Of a DNA stretch of 64,000 bases, positions 16,003 through 25,118 are shown piece after piece; the first letter of the stretch is position 1; each line of letters starts with the position of its first letter. A program made the translations under genes and the position numbers. Source of the stretch: Polymorphobacter multimanifer (GTDB lineage: Bacteria > Pseudomonadota > Alphaproteobacteria > Sphingomonadales > Sphingomonadaceae). The stretch covers positions 124,001-188,000 of the forward strand of contig NZ_JACIIV010000002.1 of the NCBI RefSeq assembly GCF_014205635.1, written 5' to 3'. A model generated the notes under the pieces. The model saw nothing but the letters and a program-made list of their open reading frames with translations, ran no database searches and was not told where the DNA came from.

Positions 16003-16769
16003 GGTGCGGCCTCGGCTAATGTCAGGATTTCGGAATCGGCTACGCCCAGGCGGGCGACGGCGCCAACGATGATGAGCGCAGGCGAGGTGACGCCGGCGCG
16101 GGCGATGAGCCCGGAAAGATCGGCGAGGAGTGAGCGGAACAGCCGCTGGTCGTGCCTGGTGGCGCGCTCGATCACCGCCACCGGCGTGTCGGGCGTCAGG
16201 CCATCGGCGATCAGCTTGTCGGCAATCGCTTCCGAGCCCGCCAACCCCATGTAGATCACCAGCGTGCGGCCAGGGCCGGCAAGGCCGACCCAGTTCTGCG
16301 CCGCCAACCCGCGACACTCGCCGGCGACGAAGCTGACGATCGAAGCATGGTCGCGGTGGGTGAGCGGCATCAGCGTTGCTGCACCTGCACCCTGCGCGCT
16401 GCTGATGCCGGGCACGACTTCGACCGGAACCCCGGCCGCCGCACAGGCATCAACCTCTTCGCCGCCACGGCCGAAGATGAAGGGGTCGCCACCCTTGAGG
16501 CGCACCACGGCGTGACCGGCCAAGGCCAGTTCGACGAGCAGATCGCCGATGGCCGCTTGCGAAAGCGTGTGCCGCGCGCGGCGCTTGGCGACCGAGATGC
16601 GCAATGCCGAGGCCGGCACCAGCGCCATGATCGCGTCGCTCACCAGTCCGTCATGGACAACGGCCGTTGCCTCCCCGAGCAGCCGTGCAGCGCGCAGCGT
16701 GAGCAGGTCAACGGCACCGGGCCCGGCGCCGACGAGGAAGACCCGCCCGGTTGTGTTGCTAACCATCAT
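15987..16769 (-). CDS. cobA: Uroporphyrinogen-III C-methyltransferase
   Basis: 260 residues of the SUMT fold. VFLVGAGPGAVDLLTLRA at the N-terminus, then KRRARHTLSQ, LKGGDPFIFGRGGEE (S-adenosylmethionine site), EVVPGISSAQGAGA and PLTHRD. It methylates uroporphyrinogen III twice to precorrin-2, the first committed step to siroheme. It lacks the dehydrogenase/ferrochelatase half of CysG, so precorrin-2 oxidation and iron insertion must come from elsewhere. First gene of the sulfite operon. Either of two adjacent ATGs (16769, 16766) can be the start; no strong ribosome site is visible. Confidence 0.92.
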   Translation of the reverse strand: MMVSNTTGRVFLVGAGPGAVDLLTLRAARLLGEATAVVHDGLVSDAIMALVPASALRISVAKRRARHTLSQAAIGDLLVELALAGHAVVRLKGGDPFIFGRGGEEVDACAAAGVPVEVVPGISSAQGAGAATLMPLTHRDHASIVSFVAGECRGLAAQNWVGLAGPGRTLVIYMGLAGSEAIADKLIADGLTPDTPVAVIERATRHDQRLFRSLLADLSGLIARAGVTSPALIIVGAVARLGVADSEILTLAEAAPCPIS

Positions 16770-16860
16770 GACCGGCGGAATAGGCCAGAGAGGGCCAGCA
16801 GCGCCAACGAGAGAATCTATGCCGCTGCCTAGAAAGGGTTTTGGCCGCGCTGTGCAACGC

Positions 16861-16889
16861 CGCCGCCCGGGGTGTTGCCCCGGGCGGCG
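16861..16889 (-). terminator. rne: GC-rich hairpin after rne
   Basis: A perfect 12-bp stem (CGCCGCCCGGGG at 16861-16872, its complement at 16878-16889) with a 5-base loop, 31 bases beyond the rne stop. No T-run follows on the minus strand, so it is a 3'-end hairpin rather than a textbook intrinsic terminator. Confidence 0.6.
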
Positions 16890-16920
16890 TCAGTTCATCA
16901 GCCGCCCGCCCGGCGGAGCG

Positions 16921-19515
16921 TCAGCCGAAGGTGCGCTGCCACCAACCCTTTCGCGGGGAGGCCGGTGCAGCCTCGGCCGCAGGTGCCTCGGCTTCGGCTT
17001 CGGCTGGTGCTTCCACAGCCTCTGCCTCTGCCACCTTGGGCGCAGCCTTGCGGCGGCCCTTCGGCTTGGGCGCAGCTTCCGGCTCTGCAGGCTCTGCAAC
17101 CGGCGTTTCGACCACCGGCTCGGGTGCTGCTTCGGCTGCCTTGGGCTTGCGAGCGCGGCGCGGCTTGGCAGCCGGCTCCTCGGCCAGGGGCGCAGGCACG
17201 GGCGCAGGCACGGGCTCTTCCACCACTACGGCTTCCGGAATGACGGCATCGGCCTTGCGGCGACGGCCACGCGGCTTGGGCGCATCGGCTTCAACCGCTT
17301 CCGGCGCGGCCGGCGCTTCGACGATGGCCTCCTCTTCGGGGGCTGCGGCGGCTGCTGTCTCGGCGCCGCGCGATCCACCGCGACCACCGCGACGGCGACG
17401 ACCACGCGGCCGGGCCTCTTCGGTTTCGGCAGCAGCAGGCGCTTCGGCAGTCACTTCGCCATCGGCATCCTCATCGGTTGCGGCGGCCGCATTGTCGCCA
17501 GCCTCCATGGTGCCATCGCGATTGCGACGACCACGGCGGCCACGACGGCGACGCTTGCGGTCCCGCTCAGCCGGCGTTTCGTCGGCAGCGCTGGCGATGA
17601 TCTCTTCAGACGCATCGGCATCCTCAGCCGCTTCGGGCGCCTCTTCGCCCTCGGGTGCATCGCCAGCCTCGGCATCGGCGGGATCACGCTCGCGGCGACG
17701 GCGGCGCTTGCCCCGGCCACCGCGCTCGCGGCCCCCATCACGACCGCGCTCGCGGCGCTCTTCGCGTGCCTCGCCATCGTCCTCGCCGTCCGAATCGTCA
17801 TCGGCATCGGCCACATCATCAGGATCATCCTCGATCCGCACGACTGCGGGCAGCGCTGCCATCTCCACCTTCTTGCTCGGCGGCGAGCCGGCGGCGTCGA
17901 TCACGAAGTTCGGGCCAATGAAGTCGTCGTCGGGGACGGTGTGGATCGTCACGCCATAAAGCTCTTCGAGCTCGGCCAGCTCGATGCGCTTCTTGTTGAG
18001 CACATAAACCGCCACCGCTTCGCTGGCGCGCAGCGTGAAGTCGCTGGCGCGGCCGCGCAGCGCCTCGGCTTCGAGCGCACGCAGTGCGGCAAGGGCGGCC
18101 GATGCCACCGAGCGCACCATGCCGGTGCCCTCGCACATCGGGCAGATATGGGTGCTGGCTTCGAGCACGCCGGTGCGCAGCCGCTGCCGGCTCATTTCCA
18201 TCAGCCCGAAGGACGAGATACGGCCGATCTGCACGCGAGCGCGATCGTTCTTCATCGCCTCCTTCATGGCCTTCTCGACCTTGCGGTTGTTGCCGCTGTT
18301 TTCCATGTCGATGAAGTCGATCACCACCAGCCCGGCCATGTCGCGCAACCTGAGCTGACGTCCGATCTCCTCGGCGGCTTCGAGGTTGGTCTTGGTCGCG
18401 GTTTCCTCGATGCCATATTCGCGCGTGGAGCGGCCCGAGTTGATGTCGATCGAAACCAGCGCCTCGGTCGGGTTGATGACGATATAACCGCCCGATTTCA
18501 GCTGCACGACCGGCTGGTACATGCCCTCGAGCTGTGCCTCCACGCCGAAGCGCTGGAAGAGGGGCACATTGTCGACATACTCCACCACCTTGGCGACATG
18601 GCCCGGCATCAGCATCGACATGAAGCGCGTCGCCGCCTCATAGCCCTCGGGGCCCTCGACCAGAATCTGCTCGATCTGGCGGTTGTACACATCGCGGATC
18701 GCGCGCTTGATGAGGTCCGAATCCTGGTGGATGAGCGCCGGCGCCATGCTGCCCAATGTGCGCTCGCGGATCTCGTCCCACAGCCGCGTCAGATAATCGA
18801 AATCGCGGCGGATATCGTCGGCCGAGCGCTTGAGCCCGGCGGTGCGCACGATGGCGCCCATGCCTTGCGGCAGCTTCAGATCGGCCATGATCGTCTTCAG
18901 CCGCTTGCGATCGGCCGGGTTGGCGATCTTGCGGCTGATGCCGCCGCCATGCGCGGTGTTGGGCATCAGCACGCAATAGCGGCCGGCAAGGCTGAGATAA
19001 GTGGTGAGTGCAGCACCCTTGGAGCCACGCTCTTCCTTGACCACCTGGATCAGCAGCACCTGGCGACGGCGGATGACTTCCTGGATCTTGTAGCGGCGGC
19101 GCAGTGACTGGCGCTTGCGGCGCAGCGCATCCGAAGGCTCGTCATGCTGGCCGCCGGTCTCGGATACCCCCTCGCCCTCGCCCTCGTCCTCATCCTCGTC
19201 GTCATGGTGGTCGTCATGGTCGGCCGCCAGCTCGGCTTCCTCGCGCAGCAGCGCTTCGCGGTCCTCGCGCGGGATCTGGTAATAATCGGGATGGATTTCG
19301 GAGAAGGCCAGGAAGCCGTGGCGGTTGCCGCCATATTCCACAAACGCCGCCTGGAGGCTGGGTTCGACCCTTGTGACCTTGGCGAGGTAGATATTGCCCT
19401 TGAGCTGGCGACGATCCGCCGCCTCGAAATCAAATTCCTCGATGCGCTGGCCGTTGACCACGGCGACCCGGGTTTCCTCCGGGTGGCGGGCGTCGATAAG
19501 CATGCGAAGTGACAT
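16921..19515 (-). CDS. rne: Ribonuclease E
   Basis: 864 residues. S1/RNase H-like start (MSLRMLIDARHPEETRVAVV), catalytic metal residues D357 (SIDINSGRST) and D400 (VVIDFIDM), and the zinc-link C458PMC461EGTG. An acidic insert near residues 96-130 (runs of D, H and E) splits the S1 domain, as seen in alphaproteobacterial RNase E. Residues from about 570 on form a disordered tail of alternating acidic/Ala and Arg-rich blocks ending WWQRTFG. The tail is the usual degradosome platform. RNase E starts mRNA decay and processes rRNA and tRNA. GGAG sits 7 bases before ATG 19515; the leader is long, as in autoregulated rne genes. Confidence 0.95.
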   Translation of the reverse strand: MSLRMLIDARHPEETRVAVVNGQRIEEFDFEAADRRQLKGNIYLAKVTRVEPSLQAAFVEYGGNRHGFLAFSEIHPDYYQIPREDREALLREEAELAADHDDHHDDEDEDEGEGEGVSETGGQHDEPSDALRRKRQSLRRRYKIQEVIRRRQVLLIQVVKEERGSKGAALTTYLSLAGRYCVLMPNTAHGGGISRKIANPADRKRLKTIMADLKLPQGMGAIVRTAGLKRSADDIRRDFDYLTRLWDEIRERTLGSMAPALIHQDSDLIKRAIRDVYNRQIEQILVEGPEGYEAATRFMSMLMPGHVAKVVEYVDNVPLFQRFGVEAQLEGMYQPVVQLKSGGYIVINPTEALVSIDINSGRSTREYGIEETATKTNLEAAEEIGRQLRLRDMAGLVVIDFIDMENSGNNRKVEKAMKEAMKNDRARVQIGRISSFGLMEMSRQRLRTGVLEASTHICPMCEGTGMVRSVASAALAALRALEAEALRGRASDFTLRASEAVAVYVLNKKRIELAELEELYGVTIHTVPDDDFIGPNFVIDAAGSPPSKKVEMAALPAVVRIEDDPDDVADADDDSDGEDDGEAREERRERGRDGGRERGGRGKRRRRRERDPADAEAGDAPEGEEAPEAAEDADASEEIIASAADETPAERDRKRRRRGRRGRRNRDGTMEAGDNAAAATDEDADGEVTAEAPAAAETEEARPRGRRRRGGRGGSRGAETAAAAAPEEEAIVEAPAAPEAVEADAPKPRGRRRKADAVIPEAVVVEEPVPAPVPAPLAEEPAAKPRRARKPKAAEAAPEPVVETPVAEPAEPEAAPKPKGRRKAAPKVAEAEAVEAPAEAEAEAPAAEAAPASPRKGWWQRTFG

Positions 19516-19958
19516 TATGGTGCTCCATGGCCCTCGGCCGCCCTTCAGTGTCTGCAGGGCGGGGGCTAAATTGTTGGATGTTTGAACTGAATGACAAAAA
19601 TACAGGCGATGCGCACAGGGCGGCCACGGCGTGACCAGCGCGCGCGGACGTCGGCAGGTCGCTTGCGCCTGCTCCTGTCCTGCTCATGCTGCTACCGTGC
19701 ATTCCGCCCCTCGATCATCAAATCGGGCCGCCGCAGCGCGGCGCCCGTGTCTCCCCGGCCGATTCGTCGAACACCGCCGATCAAGGCGACAGGACGAACC
19801 TTCAGGGAGCGCAGCGGACAAACCGCTGACAGCAAATGAGTAGCAGTGCCAGCCCGCGGCTGCAAGTCCGCGAAATTTCTCGTGCTGGGCAAAAGCAAAA
19901 ACCGCCGGACACCTGTTCGGTATCCGACGGTTTTCATCAAGACGACTGAAGCGAAGGG
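19516..19958. other. Long non-coding stretch: rne leader and rpsD terminator
   Basis: 443 bases on the 5' side of rne. The far end holds the rpsD terminator. The rest would be the rne promoter and leader: an A/T-rich patch (19569-19605) lies about 55-90 bases before the rne start and is the likeliest core promoter area. Short reading frames here have no family resemblance and no ribosome site, so no gene is called. Confidence 0.55.
19896..19934 (-). terminator. rpsD: Rho-independent terminator of rpsD
   Basis: Read on the minus strand: stem ACCGTCGGATACC, loop GAACA, stem GGTGTCCGGCGGT (two G-U pairs), then TTTTTGCTTTT. It begins about 25 bases after the rpsD stop codon and is the clearest intrinsic terminator in the window. 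Confidence 0.85.
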
Positions 19959-20570
19959 TCAGCGCGAATAGAATTCGACGACCAGATTCGGCTCCATCTT
20001 CACCGGATACGGCACTTCGTCGAGCGTCGGCACGCGCACATAGGTGGCCTTGGGGCCATCGATTGCGACATATTCCGGCACGTCACGCTCGGTCAGCGAC
20101 TGAGCTTCGAGGATCAGCGCCATGTCCTTGGCCTTGGCCCCCAGCTCGACCACATCGCCCGGCTTGATCTTGGCCGAGCCGATGTTGAGGCGGCGACCAT
20201 TGACCAGGATATGGCCGTGGTTGACGATCTGGCGTGCGGCAAAGATCGTCGGCGCGAACTTGGCGCGATAGACAACCATGTCGAGACGCTGCTCGAGCAG
20301 ACCGATCAGGTTCTGCGACGTATCGCCCTTCATTCGCACCGCTTCGTCATAGACCTTGCGGAACTGCTTCTCGGTCACATCGCCGTAATAGCCCTTGAGC
20401 TTCTGCTTGGCCTTGAGCTGGATGCCGAAGTCCGACACCTTGCTCTTGCGGCGCTGGCCGTGCTGGCCGGGCCCATATTCACGCTTGTTGACCGGGGACT
20501 TCGGGCGCCCCCAGATGTTCTCGCCCATGCGGCGATCGAGTTTGTACTTCGAACTATGGCGCTTGCTCAT
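19959..20570 (-). CDS. rpsD: 30S ribosomal protein S4
   Basis: 203 residues from ATG 20570 ([21 protein letters not shown]). The S4 domain is clear: [39 protein letters not shown]. It ends [17 protein letters not shown] as in other alphaproteobacteria. S4 nucleates assembly of the 30S body by binding 16S rRNA. It stands alone, with its own terminator, and is divergent from rpoZ across about 230 bases. Confidence 0.98.
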   Translation of the reverse strand: MSKRHSSKYKLDRRMGENIWGRPKSPVNKREYGPGQHGQRRKSKVSDFGIQLKAKQKLKGYYGDVTEKQFRKVYDEAVRMKGDTSQNLIGLLEQRLDMVVYRAKFAPTIFAARQIVNHGHILVNGRRLNIGSAKIKPGDVVELGAKAKDMALILEAQSLTERDVPEYVAIDGPKATYVRVPTLDEVPYPVKMEPNLVVEFYSR

Positions 20571-20799
20571 GATGGTCCAACCTGCTGCTGGGCGGCGGCA
20601 AAATGCCCTCGCCTTCAAGCCCCGGCCTCGCACCGCACGGCCATCTGCCAGGCGCGGCCGCTGCTTCACCGGGGGTGCAGGGCCAATTGCGAAGCGAGCC
20701 TGCTAGTCCCGCAGCCCCGTCCGGTCAAGCCGAATTGCTTGACTCGGCAGCGCTCACGCGGCAGGACGCCCCCCTATTCAAGATTCCGGAGTTCTGCCC

Positions 20800-21141
20800 A
20801 TGGCGCGCGTCACCGTCGAGGATTGCGTCGACAAGGTTTCCAACCGTTTCGATCTCGTGCTGCTCGCTGCCAATCGCGCGCGCGCCATCTCCAGCGGTGC
20901 CGAACTCACCATCGACCGCGATCGGGACAAGAACCCCGTCGTCGCCTTGCGTGAGATCGCCGATGAAACCGTGTCTCCGGCGTTCATCAAGGAAGCGCTC
21001 ATCGTCTCGATGCAGAAGATGGTCGCCGACGATGACGATACGCCGGACGCGATCGGCTCGCTCGCCGCATTGGCCGAAGCGCTGCGCATCACTGCCGCCC
21101 AGCCTCCGCGCAACCAGAACCTCGGACCCGATTACGAGTAA
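20800..21141 (+). CDS. rpoZ: RNA polymerase omega subunit
   Basis: 113 residues. [34 protein letters not shown] is the omega signature, then [18 protein letters not shown]. Omega helps fold beta' and forms part of one ppGpp site on RNA polymerase. The next gene is the ppGpp synthetase/hydrolase, the same order as rpoZ-spoT in many proteobacteria; here a large inverted repeat sits between them. Confidence 0.97.
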   Translation: MARVTVEDCVDKVSNRFDLVLLAANRARAISSGAELTIDRDRDKNPVVALREIADETVSPAFIKEALIVSMQKMVADDDDTPDAIGSLAALAEALRITAAQPPRNQNLGPDYE

Positions 21142-21176
21142 GCCTCCGGCGGCTGGGGCCTCGGGCCCCAGACCCC
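21142..21176 (+). repeat. Palindromic intergenic repeat, copy 3
   Basis: 35 bases: GCCTCCGGCGG, stem CTGGGGCC, loop TCG, stem GGCCCCAG, ACCCC. It starts directly after the rpoZ stop codon. With copy 4 it forms a perfect inverted pair. Confidence 0.9.
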
Positions 21177-21201
21177 ATTTTGAGGACCGAGCTTAACTAT
21201 T

Positions 21202-21236
21202 GGGGTCTGGGGCCCGAGGCCCCAGCCGCCGGAGGC
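21202..21236 (-). repeat. Palindromic intergenic repeat, copy 4
   Basis: The exact reverse complement of copy 3, 35 of 35 bases, separated from it by 25 bases. Each copy is itself a hairpin, and the pair can also fold as one 35-bp hairpin. It ends 43 bases before the rsh start. Confidence 0.9.
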
Positions 21237-21279
21237 ATAGTTGCTTGCGCCCGGCTGAAACCACGCCCAATATCCCACC

Positions 21280-23415
21280 ATGTTGCGGCAGTATGAACTT
21301 GTTGAGCGCGTAAAGGCCTATGATCCCGATGCGGATGAGGACCTGCTGAACCGCGCCTATGTGTTTTCGATGAAGGCGCATGGCAGCCAGTTGCGCGCCA
21401 GCGGCGATCCCTATTTCAGCCATCCCATCGAAGTCGCGGGCATCCTCACCGAGCTGAAGCTCGACGACGAGACGATCGCCACCGGCATTCTCCACGATAC
21501 CATCGAGGATACCGTCGCCACCCAGGAGCAGATCGACCGGCTGTTCGGCGCCAGCGTGGGTCGGCTGGTGGACGGTGTCACCAAGCTCAGCCGCATCGAG
21601 GCGCAGACGGACAGCGAGCGGCAGGCCGAAAACCTGCGCAAGTTCCTGCTGGCAATGTCCAACGATATCCGCGTGCTGCTCGTCAAGCTGGCGGACCGGC
21701 TGCACAACATGCGCACGCTGCATCACATCAAGAACGAGGCCAAGCGTCGCCGCATCGCCCGGGAAACGATGGACATCTACGCCCCGCTTGCAGAACGCAT
21801 CGGCATGTACGGTTTCATGGACGAGCTGAGCGAGCTGGCATTCATGCATCTGGAGCCCGAGGCGCACGCGTCGATCACCGCACGGCTGGCACGGCTGCGC
21901 GCCTCGGCTGGTGCCAGCGAGCGGCCCGGCAAGGCCCGCACCGACCTCGATCATGTCGCCCAGGCGATCGGCGTCCTCCTCGCCGAACGCGGCATCGAAG
22001 CGCAAGTGACCGGCCGCGAGAAGCGCCCTTATTCGATCTGGCGCAAGATGCAGGGCCGCGGGCTGGATTTCGAACAGCTGTCGGACATCATCGCCTTTCG
22101 CGTCATCGTGCCCGACGAGGCCGCCTGTTATGCGGCACTGGGCGCGGTGCACCGACGCTGGAAGATGGTGCCGGGTCGCTTCAAGGATTTCATCTCCACA
22201 CCGAAGCGCAACGGCTATCGCTCGATTCACACGACGCTGGTCTATGGCGAAAACACCCGCATCGAAGTGCAGATCCGCGACATGCCGATGCATGAGGAAG
22301 CCGAGCTCGGGCTGGCAGCACATTGGGCCTACAAGCAGGGCTCCTCGCCGGCCGCCACCCGCGAGGCCTATCCGTGGATCGACGATCTGCTCGAAGTGCT
22401 CACCGATGCGGCGAGTCCCGAAGAGCTGCTGGAAAATGCCAAGCTGGCGATGTTCCAGGATCAGGTGTTCGTCTTCACTCCCAAGGGTGCGCTCCACCAG
22501 CTGCCCAAGGGTTCGACACCGGTGGACTTTGCCTATGCCGTTCATTCCAATCTCGGCGAATCCTGCGTCGGTGCCAAGGTCAATGGGCGCGTCGTGCCGC
22601 TGCGCACCGTGCTCGCCAATGGTGACCAGGTGGAGATCCTGCGCGGCAAGCACCAGACACCCGATCCGGCGTGGGAAAGCTTCGTCGCCAGCGCCAAGGC
22701 GCGCGCCGCAGTCCGCCGGCATGTCAGGCAAAAGGCCATGAGCGAGCGGGTGGCAATGGGCGCCAAGCTGCTCGAAGCGCTGTGCAAGCGGATGAAGTTC
22801 AACCTCGATGGCGAGACGATGGCCGGCGCCCTCAGCCGGTTGAAGCTGGCGGACCAGACTGCGCTCGAACTGGCGCTGGGCGCCGGCCACCTTTCCGACG
22901 AGCAGGTTGCCGAGGCGCTGGTTCCGGGTTCAACCGCCGGTGCCCGCCCGCGCCGAACCAAGCGCGGCAAGCCGGGGCCGGCGGCGGTCAGTATCCAGGG
23001 GCTCTCCGCCGGCATGGCGTTCGAACTCGGCCCTTGCTGCCATCCTGTGCCCGGAGACAGGATCGTCGGCGTGCGCCACCCTGGCCAGCCGATCATGGTC
23101 CACGCCATTGATTGCTCGGTGCTTTCGGACGAGACCGGCGAATGGCAGGAGGTCGGCTGGGGCGAGGAAAGCGATGGTGCGGTGGCGCAGCTCGCTGTCG
23201 TCGTCCACAACCAGACCGGTGCGCTGGCGGCGATGACGTCCGTGCTGGCCGCCGAACGTGCCAACATCGTGAACCTCAGCCTCAAGCACCGCGACCGCGA
23301 ATTCCACACCGATATCATCGATATCGAAGTGGAAGGGCTGCAGCAGCTCACCGCCATCATTGCCGCCCTGCGCAAGCTGCCGGCGGTGGTGAGCGTGGAG
23401 CGGATACGCGGCTGA
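21280..23415 (+). CDS. rsh: Bifunctional (p)ppGpp synthetase/hydrolase (RSH)
   Basis: 711 residues, full length. HD hydrolase domain with the intact HDTIED motif at residues 72-77. Synthetase domain with REKRPYSIWRKM, IAFRVIV and FKDFISTPKRNGYRSIHTTL. TGS domain (VFTPKGALHQLPKGSTPVDFAYAVHSNLGE) and a C-terminal ACT domain. Intact hydrolase motifs and a single RSH gene here fit the usual alphaproteobacterial enzyme that both makes and degrades (p)ppGpp. No ribosome site is visible before ATG 21280, so translation may be weak or depend on the structure of the leader. Convergent with the next gene, 9 bases apart. Confidence 0.95.
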   Translation: MLRQYELVERVKAYDPDADEDLLNRAYVFSMKAHGSQLRASGDPYFSHPIEVAGILTELKLDDETIATGILHDTIEDTVATQEQIDRLFGASVGRLVDGVTKLSRIEAQTDSERQAENLRKFLLAMSNDIRVLLVKLADRLHNMRTLHHIKNEAKRRRIARETMDIYAPLAERIGMYGFMDELSELAFMHLEPEAHASITARLARLRASAGASERPGKARTDLDHVAQAIGVLLAERGIEAQVTGREKRPYSIWRKMQGRGLDFEQLSDIIAFRVIVPDEAACYAALGAVHRRWKMVPGRFKDFISTPKRNGYRSIHTTLVYGENTRIEVQIRDMPMHEEAELGLAAHWAYKQGSSPAATREAYPWIDDLLEVLTDAASPEELLENAKLAMFQDQVFVFTPKGALHQLPKGSTPVDFAYAVHSNLGESCVGAKVNGRVVPLRTVLANGDQVEILRGKHQTPDPAWESFVASAKARAAVRRHVRQKAMSERVAMGAKLLEALCKRMKFNLDGETMAGALSRLKLADQTALELALGAGHLSDEQVAEALVPGSTAGARPRRTKRGKPGPAAVSIQGLSAGMAFELGPCCHPVPGDRIVGVRHPGQPIMVHAIDCSVLSDETGEWQEVGWGEESDGAVAQLAVVVHNQTGALAAMTSVLAAERANIVNLSLKHRDREFHTDIIDIEVEGLQQLTAIIAALRKLPAVVSVERIRG

Positions 23416-23424
23416 GGTCAGACG

Positions 23425-24399
23425 CTACCGCGCGATCGCAATCGCCACTTCGGGCACCCAGCCCTTGCTGCCAAGCTCGTCTTCCACCTCCCACAAGCCA
23501 TTGAGCTTGTTGCCTGTCGGATAGAGCATGGCGCCGGAATCAAGCGGCTTCAGGACCTTGGACTTGATGTCGGCGGTCGTGAACATCCGACCCGAATTCT
23601 TCATCGCCACTGCACGCTCGGCCTGTTGCCCGCCAATGGCATTCTCGAGCCCACCAAGATCATTGACCAGTTTGGTATAGGCATCGAGATAGGCCAGCGC
23701 GATCACCTGCCCCATTTCGGTATTGTCATAGCCCGATGCGCCGCCGGCGCCGAGAAACCCTCCGCTGAAAAAGCCGCCGCCCGCGCCAAAGCCGAGGTCG
23801 GATTTCTTGGATTGGCCCTCCGCCACGAATTCTTCGGACGACTTGTTGTTGACGACATTGAGGATGACATTGGCCGACCGCTTCTTGATATCGAGCCCAC
23901 CCAGCAACGCGCCGCCAAACCCCGGCACGAACCCGCCGATCAGGCTGCCGATCTTGAGCCCGCCCTTGTTGTTGTTGCTCGTGACGATATCGGGGATGAC
24001 CGTGAAATCGGCTTCCACCATCTGCCCCTTGCCGAAGGTGCCACCTCGCCGCGTCTCCCCGGCGGCAGCAAGGCTGCGCTCCTGCTGCATCGCAGCCATG
24101 CCGCGGTTGGAGCGATTGACGAGGCGAAAGCATTTGGACTGCTGGACATAAACGCGGATCAGCGCCTCGGGCGAGCTGAGGCCGAGGCTCGTCCACCAGC
24201 GGTTTTCCAGATTTTCCGGCTCGGCAAGCGCCAATGTGCCGAGCGGCTTGGCGCAAATCGGAAGTTCTGCTGTCTTCTGGGCGCGATCCTTCTCGATTTC
24301 CTTGCCTGCCTTGGATTTCATTTGCGCAGCCGCCGGGCTCGAAAGCCCCATCAGTGCGACAGCGGCAAACACCACGGAACCAGCAATTTGGATTTTCAT
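23425..24399 (-). CDS. CsgG/HfaB-like secreted protein with SH3-like tail
   Basis: 324 residues from ATG 24399 (ribosome site GGGGGTG), which starts a signal peptide MKIQIAGSVVFAAVALMGLSSPAAA. The middle resembles CsgG/HfaB proteins: CFRLVNRSNRGMAAMQQERSLAA, then VEADFTVIPDIVTSN, a glycine-rich loop (GSLIGGFVPGFGGALLGGLDIKK) and SANVILNVVNNKSSEEFVAEGQ. The last 60 residues (MLYPTGNKLNGLWEVEDELGSKGWVPE) look like a small SH3-type domain. There is no lipobox Cys after the signal peptide, unlike true CsgG. An envelope role is likely; a curli or holdfast pore is only a possibility, and no curli genes are nearby. Confidence 0.6.
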   Translation of the reverse strand: MKIQIAGSVVFAAVALMGLSSPAAAQMKSKAGKEIEKDRAQKTAELPICAKPLGTLALAEPENLENRWWTSLGLSSPEALIRVYVQQSKCFRLVNRSNRGMAAMQQERSLAAAGETRRGGTFGKGQMVEADFTVIPDIVTSNNNKGGLKIGSLIGGFVPGFGGALLGGLDIKKRSANVILNVVNNKSSEEFVAEGQSKKSDLGFGAGGGFFSGGFLGAGGASGYDNTEMGQVIALAYLDAYTKLVNDLGGLENAIGGQQAERAVAMKNSGRMFTTADIKSKVLKPLDSGAMLYPTGNKLNGLWEVEDELGSKGWVPEVAIAIAR

Positions 24400-24536
24400 T
24401 CGATACACCCCCGCAACAGCCCAGATATTTTGCCAAACTCTGGCGCATGAGACAAACGAATTACGCATCGGAAAGGGAAGGGGATGCGCCAAGATGTTGC
24501 TTTTGACGTCGTGTGCGACGGTGCTAGGGATCGCGC

Positions 24537-25118
24537 ATGACCGACAACGACATCCTTGCCGAATTCCGCGCCGCCGAAGCGTTGCTCGAAGGGCATTTCA
24601 TCCTGTCTTCCGGGCTGCGCTCGCCTCGCTATCTGCAATGCGCACGGGTGCTGATGGACCCGGCCCGCGCCGCCCGGCTGGCGGAAGCGCTTGCCTCGCG
24701 GCTGCCAGAGTCTGTCAGAGCTCAGGTCGAGGTCGTCGTGGCGCCGGCGATGGGAGGCCTCATCTGTGGGCACGAACTGGCACGAGCCCTCGGCGTGCTG
24801 TCAATGTTCGTCGAGCGCCCCACCGGCACGTTCGAGCTGCGCCGCGGCTTCGCATTGTCACCGGGGCAGAAGGTGTTGCTGATGGAGGATGTCGTTACGA
24901 CCGGCCTCTCGAGCCGCGAGGCGATAGCCGCCGTGCGCGCCGCTGGCGGCGATGTCATCCACGCCGCCTCGCTCGTCGATCGCTCGAATGGCACTGCCGA
25001 TCTCGGCGTTCCCTTCACGCCGCTGCTGCGCCTCGACGTGCCGAGCTACGCCCCCGACGCACTCCCGCCCGAACTGGCAGCGCTCCCGGCGGTAAAGCCT
25101 GGGAGCCGTGCGGCATGA
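24537..25118 (+). CDS. pyrE: Orotate phosphoribosyltransferase
   Basis: 193 residues. [19 protein letters not shown] binds orotate, [20 protein letters not shown] follows, and the PRPP motif [14 protein letters not shown] is at residues 113-126. It makes orotidine 5'-phosphate, the substrate of PyrF, whose gene is at 55513-56190 in this same window. First gene of the pyrE-pdxJ-acpS-lepB operon; its stop overlaps the next small reading frame (ATGA). Confidence 0.96.
   Translation: MTDNDILAEFRAAEALLEGHFILSSGLRSPRYLQCARVLMDPARAARLAEALASRLPESVRAQVEVVVAPAMGGLICGHELARALGVLSMFVERPTGTFELRRGFALSPGQKVLLMEDVVTTGLSSREAIAAVRAAGGDVIHAASLVDRSNGTADLGVPFTPLLRLDVPSYAPDALPPELAALPAVKPGSRAA

Noticed and set aside
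16921-17800. Repetitive Ala/Glu/Arg-coding stretch as a tandem repeat element
   Set aside because: It is the disordered C-terminal tail of RNase E in the correct frame; blocks vary and are not true tandem copies.
16549-19107. An 852-codon open frame on the + strand opposite rne
   Set aside because: It mirrors the biased codons of the rne gene, has no family resemblance, and rne is certain. The same applies to long antisense frames at 5339-7408, 7311-9314, 9817-11589, 11626-12606, 13946-15808, 28043-29866, 43928-45607 and 45884-47644.
19516-19895. Possible small gene or RNA between rpsD and rne
   Set aside because: No frame has a ribosome site plus family resemblance, and no conserved RNA fold was recognised; best read as rne promoter and leader.
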